Below are positions 14,252 through 22,973 of a DNA stretch of 26,422 nucleotides, in pieces (positions within the stretch are counted from its first letter, which is position 1; each line of letters opens with the position of its first letter). The DNA is from UBA4416 sp046345275 (GTDB lineage Bacteria; Bacteroidota; Bacteroidia; B-17B0; Aurantibacillaceae): the NCBI GenBank assembly GCA_046345275.1, contig JBKDJY010000033.1, forward strand, positions 1 through 26,422, in the 5' to 3' direction. The position numbers and the translations under genes are program-made. Below the pieces are notes generated by a model, which was not told the origin of the DNA, ran no database searches, and saw nothing but the letters and a program-made list of their open reading frames with translations.

Positions 14252-14572
14252 ATGAAAGCAATTAAACAATACAACGAGCTAACAGAAAAAATAAAGAAAT
14301 ATTTACCATTAAAGGCTCTACCAGTAAGAGAATTAGTAAATGTTTATAGAAATAATGGGAAGGATATTACATTAAAAACAGAATTGATTATTAAAGAAGT
14401 TCACAACAGTGGGAATCTTTCAGGGATAATGTGTGTCATAAAAGTTGATAAAAATGTATTTGCTTGTGGCTTGACCCATTTAATTTTTTCTCCTAAAATT
14501 CCTTTATATAAAGAGATAATTAAATACCAAAAGAATAGAGAGAAAAGAATGAGGAAAATAAATGCAATTTGA
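14252..14572 (+). CDS. Hypothetical small basic protein
   Basis: I start it at ATG 14252 (MKAIKQYNEL, 106 residues) because the candidate promoter at 14223-14230 would exclude ATG 14228, and the extra residues (MIYDIIMI) do not look conserved. No signal peptide or membrane helix. LPVRELVNVYRNNG is followed by a beta-like stretch SGIMCVIKVDKNVFACGLTHLIF, then a very basic helix (YKEIIKYQKNREKRMRKI). The pattern 'SGIMC.I......F...LTHL.F....PLYKEI..YQ' looks like a small conserved Bacteroidota family of unknown function. The basic tail could contact nucleic acid, but that is a guess. Confidence 0.65.
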   Translation: MKAIKQYNELTEKIKKYLPLKALPVRELVNVYRNNGKDITLKTELIIKEVHNSGNLSGIMCVIKVDKNVFACGLTHLIFSPKIPLYKEIIKYQKNREKRMRKINAI

Positions 14573-14896
14573 AGGAATTGAAATACTGAAACCATGCAAG
14601 GAATAAGAAAAAACTATGATTTTTTCAAAGTTTTATTTATAACTTACAACCACCTTTTAAAATCTAAAAGTGCAGTGTCAGCAATATAATCATTGACATT
14701 TCAATAATCATCTACTGGGCAATATCGGCCTTCCAACTTATACCATCTGAATATTTGTTTGGTTTCAATTGTGATTTCTTATGATGCGCCGCAGCTAAAA
14801 GGAAAAAAATATGTATGAGAACAATGCATATACTCGTAAATGTTCTTACTCTGGAGAAAAATAAAAAGTTCAAGAATTTTTATTTATCAATTAAGC
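14573..14896. other. Gene-free stretch with a possible coding relic on the minus strand
   Basis: No intact frame of note. On the minus strand from about 14778 to 14644 a frame reads EITIETKQIFRWYKLEGRYC, then PVDDY, a stop, NVNDYIADTALLDFKRWL and a stop; this looks protein-like and may be a degraded gene. At 14883-14906 a 7-bp inverted repeat TTTATCA/TGATAAA overlaps the end of the next gene and might serve as a weak terminator for the minus-strand operon. Confidence 0.3.
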
Positions 14897-15373
14897 TTAT
14901 GATAAAGATTCCAATTCTTTTAAATAATCTTGTTGTAAATCTTCATGCAAACTTAAAATAAGTGTATTAATTTTTTTAAGTTGTTGGTCAAACATATTAA
15001 TAAGCAACTGACTTTTATGATAAGGTATTTTGGAAGCTTTAAGTTGAAAGCAAAAATATAGATGTAGCTCGGCAGATGCCGCTTTGTCACCAATATGTTT
15101 GCAGTATTTTCTTATGATGCGAAGTAATTTTCTTAAGCTTTTTTTTACATAATATAAATTGTGTTGCGTTTTTAATTCTTCAAAATGTTGATTGATTTCA
15201 GTTTTTATGTTTTTTATAAATCCAGATTTATCATGCGATTGAAATAAGAGATAATCCAAATATTCTTTATTATCATTTTTATATTTAGCTAAATTTAAGC
15301 AAAGCTCCACCAATTGTTTTTGAGGTAATTCATGTAATTCTTTTTTTATCTCACTAATGCTTGATACTTTCAT
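14897..15373 (-). CDS. Hypothetical helical protein, third gene of the VWA-MoxR operon
   Basis: A 158-residue, strongly helical, Lys- and Leu-rich protein with no signal peptide. The N-terminus (ISEIKKELHELPQKQLVELC, then LNLAKYKNDNKEYLDYLLF) resembles the start of small Bacteroidota proteins grouped as DUF6155-like, but I am not sure of the family. The rest is alpha-helical with repeated Leu/Lys heptad-like spacing and a His/Cys scatter with no metal-site pattern. It follows the AAA ATPase gene by 38 bases on the same strand and is probably co-transcribed, which makes it a candidate accessory subunit or adaptor of that ATPase. Confidence 0.65.
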   Translation of the reverse strand: MKVSSISEIKKELHELPQKQLVELCLNLAKYKNDNKEYLDYLLFQSHDKSGFIKNIKTEINQHFEELKTQHNLYYVKKSLRKLLRIIRKYCKHIGDKAASAELHLYFCFQLKASKIPYHKSQLLINMFDQQLKKINTLILSLHEDLQQDYLKELESLS

Positions 15374-15411
15374 TTTTTAACCAGTATAATTTTTTAGCGA
15401 ACAGTTTAATG

Positions 15412-16893
15412 CTAATTATTCTGATCTTTAAAAAAATCTTTTTCAGAAAAAATGGAGCTCGATACATCTTTAAATTGTAAACCGCGTTCAAGTACTTTTT
15501 TACCAATTAAAGAATGTTCAGCCAAAGCAAATAAAATAAATTCCATCATAATTAATTTTTCACTTTTAGATATTTTTGGAAGAAATAAGTCCACCAATTC
15601 TTGCAAACCCGGAATAGATTCTAAGCCTTTTATATAAATTTTATTATTTTCTAAAAGCATCACATCCACAATATTTCCTTCTGCAAACCAATTAACAATA
15701 GATTGATAAGGGCCAGCATCTTTTTTCTTTTTTAAAGAAGATGGATCAGGGAAGTAGTCTAAAAATTCATTCTTAATGGCTTTTCCAACCAAATATTGAG
15801 CCACAATTGCAGCGCCTTCTTGTTCTCCTTCATATACCAATTCAATTTTACCATTTACCGATGGGATCACTCCTGTTAAATCCGAAATTCTAGCGGCTGT
15901 GCTTTCTTCATTATTAAGCAACATTCTTCTTTCAGCCGTACTTACCAAATTTTCAAATGCAGAAATAGTTAACCTTGCTGATACGCCACTTTTTGAGTCT
16001 ACAAATTCACTTTCACGCGCTTCAAATGCAATTCGTTCAATTAGATTTTGAATTAAATATCCAACTTCAATTTGTGATTTTTGCACGTCAGTTAATTTAG
16101 CTTCTTGTTTTGTAATTTTTTTTGATAGTTCAATACTTTTTGGGTAGTGTGTTAAAATCTGGCTTCCTATTCTATCTTTTAAAGGAGTAACAATGCTTCC
16201 ACGATTGGTATAGTCTTCTGGGTTGGCAGTAAATATAAATTGAATATCTAATAGCAACCTCAGTTTAAATCCACGAATTTGAATATCACCTTCCTGTAAA
16301 ATATTAAATAATGAAACTTGTATGCGGGCTTGCAAGTCAGGTAATTCGTTAATCACAAAAATACATCGGTTACTTCTTGGGATGATACCATAATGAATAA
16401 CACGTTCATCAGAATAACTCAATTTTAAATTTGCTGCCTTGATGGGATCAACGTCTCCTATTAAATCAGAAATGGAAACATCAGGAGTTGCTAATTTTTC
16501 AATATATCGCTCGGATCGATGAAGCCAAGCGATTGGCGTTTTATCATTTAGTTCAGCAATTTTATTTTTTCCAAATAAAGAAATGGGATTTAATGGGTCG
16601 TCGTTCAATTCACTTCCTTCTACAATAGGAATGTATTCATCTAAGAGTTCTGTCATTTGACGTGCAATTCTTGTTTTTGCTTGACCTCTTAATCCAAGTA
16701 AATTGATATGATGACGAGATAAAATAGCCCTTTCAATTTCAGGAATTACGGTATCTTCATATCCAACGATGCCTTTAAAAACGTTTTCTTTCTTTTTAAT
16801 TTTTGTAATTAAATTGGTTCTCAATTCATCTTTAATGGATTTTGATTGGTAACCTAATTTTTTCAATTCTCCTAATGTCTTTACCTTTTGCAT
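15412..16893 (-). CDS. MoxR / magnesium-chelatase-like AAA+ ATPase
   Basis: A 493-residue cytosolic AAA+ ATPase. Walker A is GLRGQAKT at 67-74. Walker B is CIFVINEL at 177-184, with N182 in the usual Asp position and the catalytic E183 kept. Sensor 1 is N224 in FTANPEDYTNRG, and the arginine finger is R241 in PLKDRIGS. The LIGDVDP segment (144-150) corresponds to the helix-2 insert region of chelatase/MoxR proteins. The extended C-terminus (about 340-493) is a lid plus helical domain not found in short MoxR proteins. Such ATPases act as chaperones or metal-insertase motors together with a VWA protein. No porphyrin or chlorophyll genes are present, so metal chelation into tetrapyrroles is unlikely. 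The VWA partner gene lies nine bases upstream. Confidence 0.85.
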   Translation of the reverse strand: MQKVKTLGELKKLGYQSKSIKDELRTNLITKIKKKENVFKGIVGYEDTVIPEIERAILSRHHINLLGLRGQAKTRIARQMTELLDEYIPIVEGSELNDDPLNPISLFGKNKIAELNDKTPIAWLHRSERYIEKLATPDVSISDLIGDVDPIKAANLKLSYSDERVIHYGIIPRSNRCIFVINELPDLQARIQVSLFNILQEGDIQIRGFKLRLLLDIQFIFTANPEDYTNRGSIVTPLKDRIGSQILTHYPKSIELSKKITKQEAKLTDVQKSQIEVGYLIQNLIERIAFEARESEFVDSKSGVSARLTISAFENLVSTAERRMLLNNEESTAARISDLTGVIPSVNGKIELVYEGEQEGAAIVAQYLVGKAIKNEFLDYFPDPSSLKKKKDAGPYQSIVNWFAEGNIVDVMLLENNKIYIKGLESIPGLQELVDLFLPKISKSEKLIMMEFILFALAEHSLIGKKVLERGLQFKDVSSSIFSEKDFFKDQNN

Positions 16894-16902
16894 AAATTAA
16901 TA

Positions 16903-17994
16903 TTAAAATTTGTTTTTTTTATTGCGTTCAAAATCTTCAAAAATAAATTCTCCTAAACCTTGTAAAGATGTGTAGAAAGCCTTGCCATGATTGGCTTCTG
17001 TAAAATTATGGACAAATTCTTTTAAATGTTCATCGCTTGCAACCATAAATGTAGTAATGGGAATTTTTAAACGGCGACAACTTTGCGCAAGTGTTAAGCA
17101 TTTATTTAAAATTTTTCGATCTAAGCCAAAACTATTTTTATAATATCCTCCATTTTCCTTCAAGCATGTAGGTTTGCCATCTGTAATCATAAAAATTTGT
17201 TTGTTGGCATTTTTTCTTCGTCTTAATAAATCCATGGCCAATTCTAAACCAGCCACTGTATTGGTATGGTACGGGCCAACTTGCAAGTATGGCAAATCTT
17301 TAATTTCAATTTGCCAAGCATCGTCACCAAACACAATGATGTCTAATGTGTCTTTTGGATATTTTTGCTTAATTAATTCCGCCAAAGCCATTGCTACATT
17401 TTTAGCAGGCGTAATTCTATCTTCACCATAAAGAATCATGGAATGAGAAATATCAATCATTAAAACAGTTGATGATTGGGATTTGTGTTCTTTTTCTTTT
17501 ACCTCTAAATCTTTTTCAGTTAAAATAAAATCACCAATGCCATTATTTACTTGTGCATTTCTGAATGATTCGAGCATTGATATTTGTTCTAAAGAATCAC
17601 CAAACTGAAAAGGTCTATTGTCAGTACTTAACTCATCTCCATTCCCAGCAAACTTTGTAGCATGATTGCCTGATTTTCCTTTTTTGATTTTGCCAAATAT
17701 TTTTTCTAAAGCTTGTTGCCTGATGGCTTGTTCTGTTTTAGGAGTAATGATGATATTGCCAGAACCTGGCGCATCTTGGCTGATGTATCCTTTATCTTTT
17801 AAATCTTGGATAAAATCACCAATACCATAATCATTGTCGGTTAGTTTATATTCTTTATCTAATTCAGTTAACCAACTGATGGCCTCATTAAAATCGCCAC
17901 TGGTATGGGTTAGCAATTGTTTAAAAATATCAAATAATCTATCAAATGGAGATTGATTTGGTTTTGTATAATTTAAAAATTGAAACCCGATCAT
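16903..17994 (-). CDS. VWA-domain protein, partner of the AAA+ ATPase
   Basis: A 363-residue cytosolic protein; no signal peptide or transmembrane helix. The C-terminal von Willebrand factor A domain (about 175-355) has a complete MIDAS: D181, S183 and S185 in MIDISHSM, a candidate Thr in HTNT (243-246), and D272 in MITDGKP. The N-terminal half (1-170) is mostly helical with a Gly/Lys linker (GKIKKGKSGNHATKFAG). It is the first gene of a three-gene minus-strand run (VWA, AAA+ ATPase, 158-aa protein), with gaps of nine and 38 bases. In MoxR-type systems the VWA protein binds the ATPase ring and presents the target through its metal site. The target here is unknown. Confidence 0.85.
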   Translation of the reverse strand: MIGFQFLNYTKPNQSPFDRLFDIFKQLLTHTSGDFNEAISWLTELDKEYKLTDNDYGIGDFIQDLKDKGYISQDAPGSGNIIITPKTEQAIRQQALEKIFGKIKKGKSGNHATKFAGNGDELSTDNRPFQFGDSLEQISMLESFRNAQVNNGIGDFILTEKDLEVKEKEHKSQSSTVLMIDISHSMILYGEDRITPAKNVAMALAELIKQKYPKDTLDIIVFGDDAWQIEIKDLPYLQVGPYHTNTVAGLELAMDLLRRRKNANKQIFMITDGKPTCLKENGGYYKNSFGLDRKILNKCLTLAQSCRRLKIPITTFMVASDEHLKEFVHNFTEANHGKAFYTSLQGLGEFIFEDFERNKKNKF

Positions 17995-18085
17995 GAATTA
18001 ATAACATAAAATACATTTAATTGTTTTGCGTCTTACGTTGTTAAATTTAAATAAAAAGTTTGCATTAATGCAGATAAAATAAACA

Positions 18086-18115
18086 GATTTTATTTTTACT
18101 TGTTTTAATAAAATC
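18086..18115. repeat. Inverted repeat between folD and the VWA operon
   Basis: GATTTTATT (18086-18094) and AATAAAATC (18107-18115) are exact reverse complements around a 12-base loop. On the minus strand the hairpin lies about 95 bases after the folD stop and is followed by T-rich sequence (TGTTTATTTTATC), so it may be the folD terminator. The stem is almost all A-T, so the structure is weak. The rest of the 17995-18210 gap shows no gene. Confidence 0.4.
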
Positions 18116-18210
18116 AACTACTTAAAAAGGCAATAAACTTTTAAAAGCACTTATTTTATTGGTATTTTAGAGCTCCTCAATAAAGTACTTTTAAAATAAT
18201 GTTTTCTACA

Positions 18211-19086
18211 TCAAAATTCTTTTTGAGCTGCAATGAGCGTATTTTTTAAAAGAGATGCAATCGTCATCGGGCCTACTCCACCTGGAACTGGGGTTATATA
18301 AGACGCTTTTTTAGATACTTCGTCAAATTTGACATCACCAACTAATTTAAATCCTTTCGATAAAGTGGCATCATCCACTCGGTTAATTCCTACATCTATG
18401 ATCACAGCGCCATCTTTAACCATATCTGCAGTAACAAAATTTGGTTTACCTATCGCAGCAATAATAATATCAGCATCTAAGGTATGTTCTTTTAAATTTT
18501 GAGTGTGGCTGTGACAAAGTGTTACTGTGCAGTTTCCTAGGTTTGTGTTTTTGGCCATTAATATGCTCATCGGAGAACCTACAATATGACTGCGACCAAT
18601 CACCACACAATGTTTCCCATCTGTAGGAATATGATAACGTTCTAATAATTGAACAATTCCAAAAGGCGTCGCACTTACGTATGTGGGCAAATTAAGAACC
18701 AATCGACCCACATTGATGGGGTGAAAACCATCTACATCTTTACTTGGTTTAATGGCTTCAATAATTTTTTGTTCAGAAATATGACGGGGCAAAGGCAATT
18801 GTACAATATATCCATCAATTTCTTTATCCTCATTTAACTCTTTAATTTTTGCTAATAGTTTTTGTTCAGAAACATAAGCTTCAAAACGAATAAGGGTTGA
18901 TTTAAACCCAACATTATCGCAAGCCTTGACTTTATGATGAACATAGGTTTGTGATGCAGGATCATCACCCACTAAAATTGCTGCTAAATGGGGCTGTTTA
19001 TGTCCTTTAGCTAGTAATGCTTTTACTTCAATGGCAATTTCTGATTGAAGTTCTAACGATATTTTTTTTCCGTCGATTAAAATCAT
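18211..19086 (-). CDS. folD: Bifunctional methylenetetrahydrofolate dehydrogenase / methenyltetrahydrofolate cyclohydrolase
   Basis: The 291-residue cytosolic enzyme interconverts 5,10-methylene-, 5,10-methenyl- and 10-formyl-tetrahydrofolate with NADP, supplying one-carbon units for purines and formyl-Met. Motifs: VGDDPASQTYVHHK with Y48 and catalytic K52, QLPLP at 96-100, KDVDGFHP (116-123), the dinucleotide site GRSHIVGSP (164-172), and PVPGGVGPMT at 266-275. Length and order are those of complete FolD. It lies 95 bases after ffh on the same strand; that gap contains an imperfect inverted repeat (TACGATTT 19118-19125 / AAATCGTA 19138-19145). Confidence 0.97.
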   Translation of the reverse strand: MILIDGKKISLELQSEIAIEVKALLAKGHKQPHLAAILVGDDPASQTYVHHKVKACDNVGFKSTLIRFEAYVSEQKLLAKIKELNEDKEIDGYIVQLPLPRHISEQKIIEAIKPSKDVDGFHPINVGRLVLNLPTYVSATPFGIVQLLERYHIPTDGKHCVVIGRSHIVGSPMSILMAKNTNLGNCTVTLCHSHTQNLKEHTLDADIIIAAIGKPNFVTADMVKDGAVIIDVGINRVDDATLSKGFKLVGDVKFDEVSKKASYITPVPGGVGPMTIASLLKNTLIAAQKEF

Positions 19087-19181
19087 TATTCAAATTTTAG
19101 ATTTGCGAGGTTTGATTTACGATTTGTATTTAAAATTAAATCGTAGTTCTTATATCGTCATTTGTAACTCGTCATTCATTC

Positions 19182-20522
19182 TTACATCTTAGGCATTCCG
19201 CCCGGCATTTGTTTCATCAATTGAGCCATTTTATTTTTATCGCCCATCATCCGCATCATTTTACGGGTATCTTCAAATTGTTTCAGTAATTTATTAACCT
19301 CCGTAATATTGCGCCCACTTCCTTTTGAAATGCGCAAACGTCGCGATCCATTTAATAACTCAGGATTACTTCTTTCTTTTGGAGTCATCGAACCGATAAT
19401 GGCTTCAATACCTTTGAAAGCATCATCTTTAATATTGGTATCTTTCAAACTTTTTCCAACTCCAGGAATCATTCCTACTAAATCTTTGATATCTCCCATT
19501 TTTTTGATTTGCTGCAACTGGCTTAAAAAGTCATTAAAGTCAAATTGATTTTTAGCAATTTTTTTTGATAATTTTCTTGCTTCTTCTTCGTTAAATTGTT
19601 CTTGAGCTCTTTCAACTAAAGTAACAACGTCACCCATTCCCAATATACGGCTGGCCATCCGTTCGGGGTAAAAAACATCAAGGGCTTCCATTTTTTCGCC
19701 AGTTCCAATAAACTTAATTGGTTTGTTAACGACGGATTTGATTGATAATGCCGCTCCACCACGTGTATCTCCATCTAATTTTGTTAAAACAACGCCATCA
19801 AAATCTAATCGATCGTTGAATGTTTTAGCTGTATTTACGGCATCTTGCCCAGTCATGGCATCAACCACAAATAAAATTTCGTTCGGATTAATTGCTTTTT
19901 TCAAAGCAGCAATTTCATTCATCATTTGTTCGTCAACTGCTAAGCGACCTGCTGTATCAATTAAAACGATGCTATTGCCATTTTCTTTGGCCTGAATAAT
20001 TGCAGCCTGAGCAATTTTTATGGGATTTTTTTCTTCCTTATTTGAATATACCTCAACACCAATTTGTTCTCCCAAAACATTTAACTGATCTATTGCTGCA
20101 GGACGATAAACATCACAAGCAACTAATAATGGTTTTTTTCCTTTTTTTGTTTTTAGAAAATTAGCTAGTTTTCCTGTAAAGGTTGTTTTACCTGATCCTT
20201 GCAAGCCACTCATCATTATAATGGTTGGATTTCCACCCAAGAAAATCTCTTCCATTTTTCCTCCCATCAATTGAGTCAATTCATCGTGGGTAATTTTCAC
20301 AAGCAATTGACTTGGAGAGACTGCGGTTAGAACATTTTGCCCTAATGCTTTTTCTTTAATACCATCTGTAAAAGTTTTGGCAACTTTAAAGTTAACATCG
20401 GCATCTAATAATGCTTTGCGAACCTCTTTTAACGTTTCAGCAACATTAATTTCGGTTATTCTTCCTTGTCCTTTAAGGGTTTTAAGAGCTTTTTCTATCT
20501 TTCCAGATAAATTATCAAACAT
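19182..20522 (-). CDS. ffh: Signal recognition particle protein Ffh (SRP54)
   Basis: A 446-residue GTPase that binds 4.5S RNA and signal sequences and delivers ribosomes to FtsY at the inner membrane. The N domain is at about 1-90. The G domain has GLQGSGKT (106-113), DVYRPAA, DTAGR (189-193) and TKLDGD (247-252). The methionine-rich M domain (about 300-446) includes RRLRISKGSGRNITEVN for RNA binding and ends with a Met/Gly tail (MMRMMGDKNKMAQLMKQM). Full length and intact. The SRP RNA gene is not recognisable in the window. Confidence 0.97.
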   Translation of the reverse strand: MFDNLSGKIEKALKTLKGQGRITEINVAETLKEVRKALLDADVNFKVAKTFTDGIKEKALGQNVLTAVSPSQLLVKITHDELTQLMGGKMEEIFLGGNPTIIMMSGLQGSGKTTFTGKLANFLKTKKGKKPLLVACDVYRPAAIDQLNVLGEQIGVEVYSNKEEKNPIKIAQAAIIQAKENGNSIVLIDTAGRLAVDEQMMNEIAALKKAINPNEILFVVDAMTGQDAVNTAKTFNDRLDFDGVVLTKLDGDTRGGAALSIKSVVNKPIKFIGTGEKMEALDVFYPERMASRILGMGDVVTLVERAQEQFNEEEARKLSKKIAKNQFDFNDFLSQLQQIKKMGDIKDLVGMIPGVGKSLKDTNIKDDAFKGIEAIIGSMTPKERSNPELLNGSRRLRISKGSGRNITEVNKLLKQFEDTRKMMRMMGDKNKMAQLMKQMPGGMPKM

Positions 20523-20600
20523 GGCATTTTTTTTTAGAGAATTTAAAGATAATTAAATTTTTGCGACAAAAATTATAAAGCATGTCGAAATTGTTTGTTC

Positions 20601-21422
20601 CTAAATGTTTTGAACTAATCTCATTTGAATGGGCGTGGCAATATTATGTTGTTCAAAAACTTTTTTAGAAATTAAAATAATGTCCGAATTTATTTGTGAA
20701 ATATCATCGGACTTTCCATAAGCTTTAATAGAAAGCGTTACAGCATTATCTATAATTTTAACGGCAACTATTTCAGGCAATGTTTCTTTAATAATCAAAG
20801 GATGTTTTAAAATTTCCTTCATTAATAATTCTTTTAAAGCATCGATATCGTTGTTTGTAGAAACAATAATATCTACATTACCTCTTAATAAGCCATTTTT
20901 ACTGATATTTATAATGGTACCATTTGAAACAACACCATTCGGCAAAATGATGGTTTTTAAATCAGATGTTATTAAAATGGTATTGAAAACTTGTATTTCA
21001 CTAACTCTTCCAATTTGCCCTTGAACTTCAATCATATCGTCTACTTTATAAGGCTTAAAAATGAGTAATAATACCCCACCTGCAAAATTAGATAATGATC
21101 CTTGAAGTGCTAAGCCAACAGCTAATCCAGCAGCACCTAGGATGGTTACAAAAGATGTCGTGCCAATACCGATCATCCCAGCAACGGTAACAATTAAAAT
21201 GACTTTTAATCCAACAGAAAGTAAGCTAATTAAAAACGTTCGTAAGGAAACATCTAATTCTTTTTTATCCATTGCCTTTGAAGCAATTTTGGAAAACCTA
21301 CGAATGAGCCATAAACCAAAGAATAACACAAAACCTGCAGCAAGCAAGCGAGGTGAATATTCCACTAAGAGTCTGATGAAATGTTGGAGGTGTTTTTCAA
21401 GATCAAAAAATTTTGTATCCAT
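20601..21422 (-). CDS. Small-conductance mechanosensitive channel (MscS family)
   Basis: A 273-residue inner-membrane channel that opens on membrane tension to release solutes after osmotic downshock. Three transmembrane helices are visible at about 24-42, 62-85 and 90-121. The third has the Gly/Ala-rich pore helix GAAGLAVGLALQGSLSNFAGG, then KPYKVDD leading into the beta domain. The remaining soluble part (about 125-273) includes ILPNGVVSN (the 'PN..' signature), as in the MscS vestibule. Length is close to E. coli MscS. Its start lies three bases after the proS stop, so the two are probably co-transcribed. Confidence 0.93.
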   Translation of the reverse strand: MDTKFFDLEKHLQHFIRLLVEYSPRLLAAGFVLFFGLWLIRRFSKIASKAMDKKELDVSLRTFLISLLSVGLKVILIVTVAGMIGIGTTSFVTILGAAGLAVGLALQGSLSNFAGGVLLLIFKPYKVDDMIEVQGQIGRVSEIQVFNTILITSDLKTIILPNGVVSNGTIINISKNGLLRGNVDIIVSTNNDIDALKELLMKEILKHPLIIKETLPEIVAVKIIDNAVTLSIKAYGKSDDISQINSDIILISKKVFEQHNIATPIQMRLVQNI

Positions 21423-21425
21423 TTA

Positions 21426-22904
21426 TTAATACGCTCTAGCAAATAAAACCCTTTGTTTACTTGGTTTTCCTGAATAAATACAAATGCCAGACTCAAGTTT
21501 GTTATTTAAAGGAATACATCTTATCGTGGCTTTTGTTTCTTCTTTAATTTTTTCTTCTGTTTCTGCTGTGCCATCCCAATGCGCAAGAATAAAACCTGGT
21601 TTTTCATCCAATGTTTTTTTAAAATCAGCAAATGTGTCTACTAAGGATGTGCTTTGTGTTTGACGTTCTTTTGCTTTTATAAATAAATTGTTTTGTATTT
21701 CTTGTAGCAATTTTTCAATCACATTTTCAACACCTTCAATCGGTATGGTTTCTTTGGTTAAAGTATCTCTGCGAGCTAATTCAATGGTGCCATTTTCTAA
21801 ATCTCTTTCACCTATTCCAATTCTAATCGGCACACCTTTTAATTCATGTTCAGCAAATTTCCAGCCTGGCTTATGCGTGTCGCTATCATCATACTTTACT
21901 GAAATTCCCTTAGCCTTTAGATTTGTTTTTAAAGTTAATGCCAATTCATTTATTTTATTAAGGCCCTCTGTTGTTCTGTATATGGGAATGATTACAACCT
22001 GTATGGGTGCTAATTTTGGAGGCAATATCAATCCATTATCATCACTGTGACTCATAATTAATGCCCCCATCAAACGCGTCGAAACTCCCCAAGATGTGGC
22101 CCAAACAAATTCTTTTTTATTGTCTTTTGTTACAAATTGAACATCAAATGCTTTTGCAAAATTTTGACCTAAAAAATGTGAAGTACCTGCCTGTAGCGCT
22201 TTTCCATCTTGCATTAATGCCTCAATACAATATGTTTCATCTGCTCCTGCAAAGCGCTCATTGTCAGTTTTCATGCCTTTAATGACTGGCACAGCCATCC
22301 AATTTTCAACAAAATCGGCATAAACGTCAAGCATTTTTTCGGTTTCAATAATTGCCTCTTCTTTGGTTGCATGTGCCGTATGTCCTTCTTGCCAAAGGAA
22401 TTCAGCAGTTCTTAAAAATAAACGGGTTCGCATTTCCCATCTTACAACATTAGCCCATTGGTTAATTAATAATGGTAAATCTCTGTAAGATTGTATCCAA
22501 CCTTTATAGGTATTCCAAATAATGGCTTCGCTCGTAGGTCTTACAATTAATTCTTCTTCTAATTTTGCTTCTGGATCAACCATTAATTTACCTGGACGCT
22601 GAGGATCAGTTTTTAATCGATAATGTGTAACGATAGCACATTCTTTGGCAAAACCTTCAGCATTTTTTTCTTCTGCTTCAAATAAGCTCTTAGGTATAAA
22701 TAAAGGAAAGTAAGCATTGACGTGGCCTGTATCTTTAAACATTTTGTCTAAAGCTTTTTGCATGTTTTCCCAAATGCCGAATCCATATGGTTTAATTACC
22801 ATGCAACCCCTAACCGCAGAATGGTCTGCTAAATCAGCTTTAACAACGATATCATTGTACCACTTACTATAATCGGAAGCTCTTGATGTTAAATCTTTAC
22901 TCAT
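21426..22904 (-). CDS. proS: Prolyl-tRNA synthetase (archaeal/eukaryote-like type)
   Basis: Charges tRNA-Pro with proline. I use ATG 22904 (MSKDLTSRASDYSKWYN), giving 492 residues; an upstream ATG at 22913 would add only MII. It is the short type without the INS editing insertion between motifs 2 and 3. Motif 1 region FPLFIPKSLF, RPTSE, motif 2 RWEMRTRLFLRTAEFLWQEG, HTAH, and motif 3 TSWGVSTRLMGALIMSHSDD are all present, followed by the anticodon-binding domain (from about 300) and the C-terminal zinc-binding-like domain ending in Tyr (VLFARAY). The C-terminal -AY is characteristic of this type. Candidate -7 box at 22966-22973. Confidence 0.96.
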   Translation of the reverse strand: MSKDLTSRASDYSKWYNDIVVKADLADHSAVRGCMVIKPYGFGIWENMQKALDKMFKDTGHVNAYFPLFIPKSLFEAEEKNAEGFAKECAIVTHYRLKTDPQRPGKLMVDPEAKLEEELIVRPTSEAIIWNTYKGWIQSYRDLPLLINQWANVVRWEMRTRLFLRTAEFLWQEGHTAHATKEEAIIETEKMLDVYADFVENWMAVPVIKGMKTDNERFAGADETYCIEALMQDGKALQAGTSHFLGQNFAKAFDVQFVTKDNKKEFVWATSWGVSTRLMGALIMSHSDDNGLILPPKLAPIQVVIIPIYRTTEGLNKINELALTLKTNLKAKGISVKYDDSDTHKPGWKFAEHELKGVPIRIGIGERDLENGTIELARRDTLTKETIPIEGVENVIEKLLQEIQNNLFIKAKERQTQSTSLVDTFADFKKTLDEKPGFILAHWDGTAETEEKIKEETKATIRCIPLNNKLESGICIYSGKPSKQRVLFARAY

Positions 22905-22965
22905 AATAATCATTAAGCGCTCATCTAACCTTTTTAAATTACATTTGGTGAGCTTAAAAACGTTA

Positions 22966-22973
22966 CAAATTTA
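22966..22973 (-). promoter_or_regulatory. Putative -7 box (TAAATTTG) for proS
   Basis: On the minus strand the sequence is TAAATTTG, an exact TAnnTTTG match, about 61 bases before the proS start. No TTG element at 17-23 bases upstream was found, so support is partial. Confidence 0.35.

Noticed and set aside
15412..17994. Reading the AAA+/VWA pair as a true magnesium chelatase (ChlI/ChlD)
   Set aside because: No tetrapyrrole or chlorophyll gene is present, and the VWA protein lacks the AAA-like N-terminal region of ChlD; MoxR-type pairing fits better.
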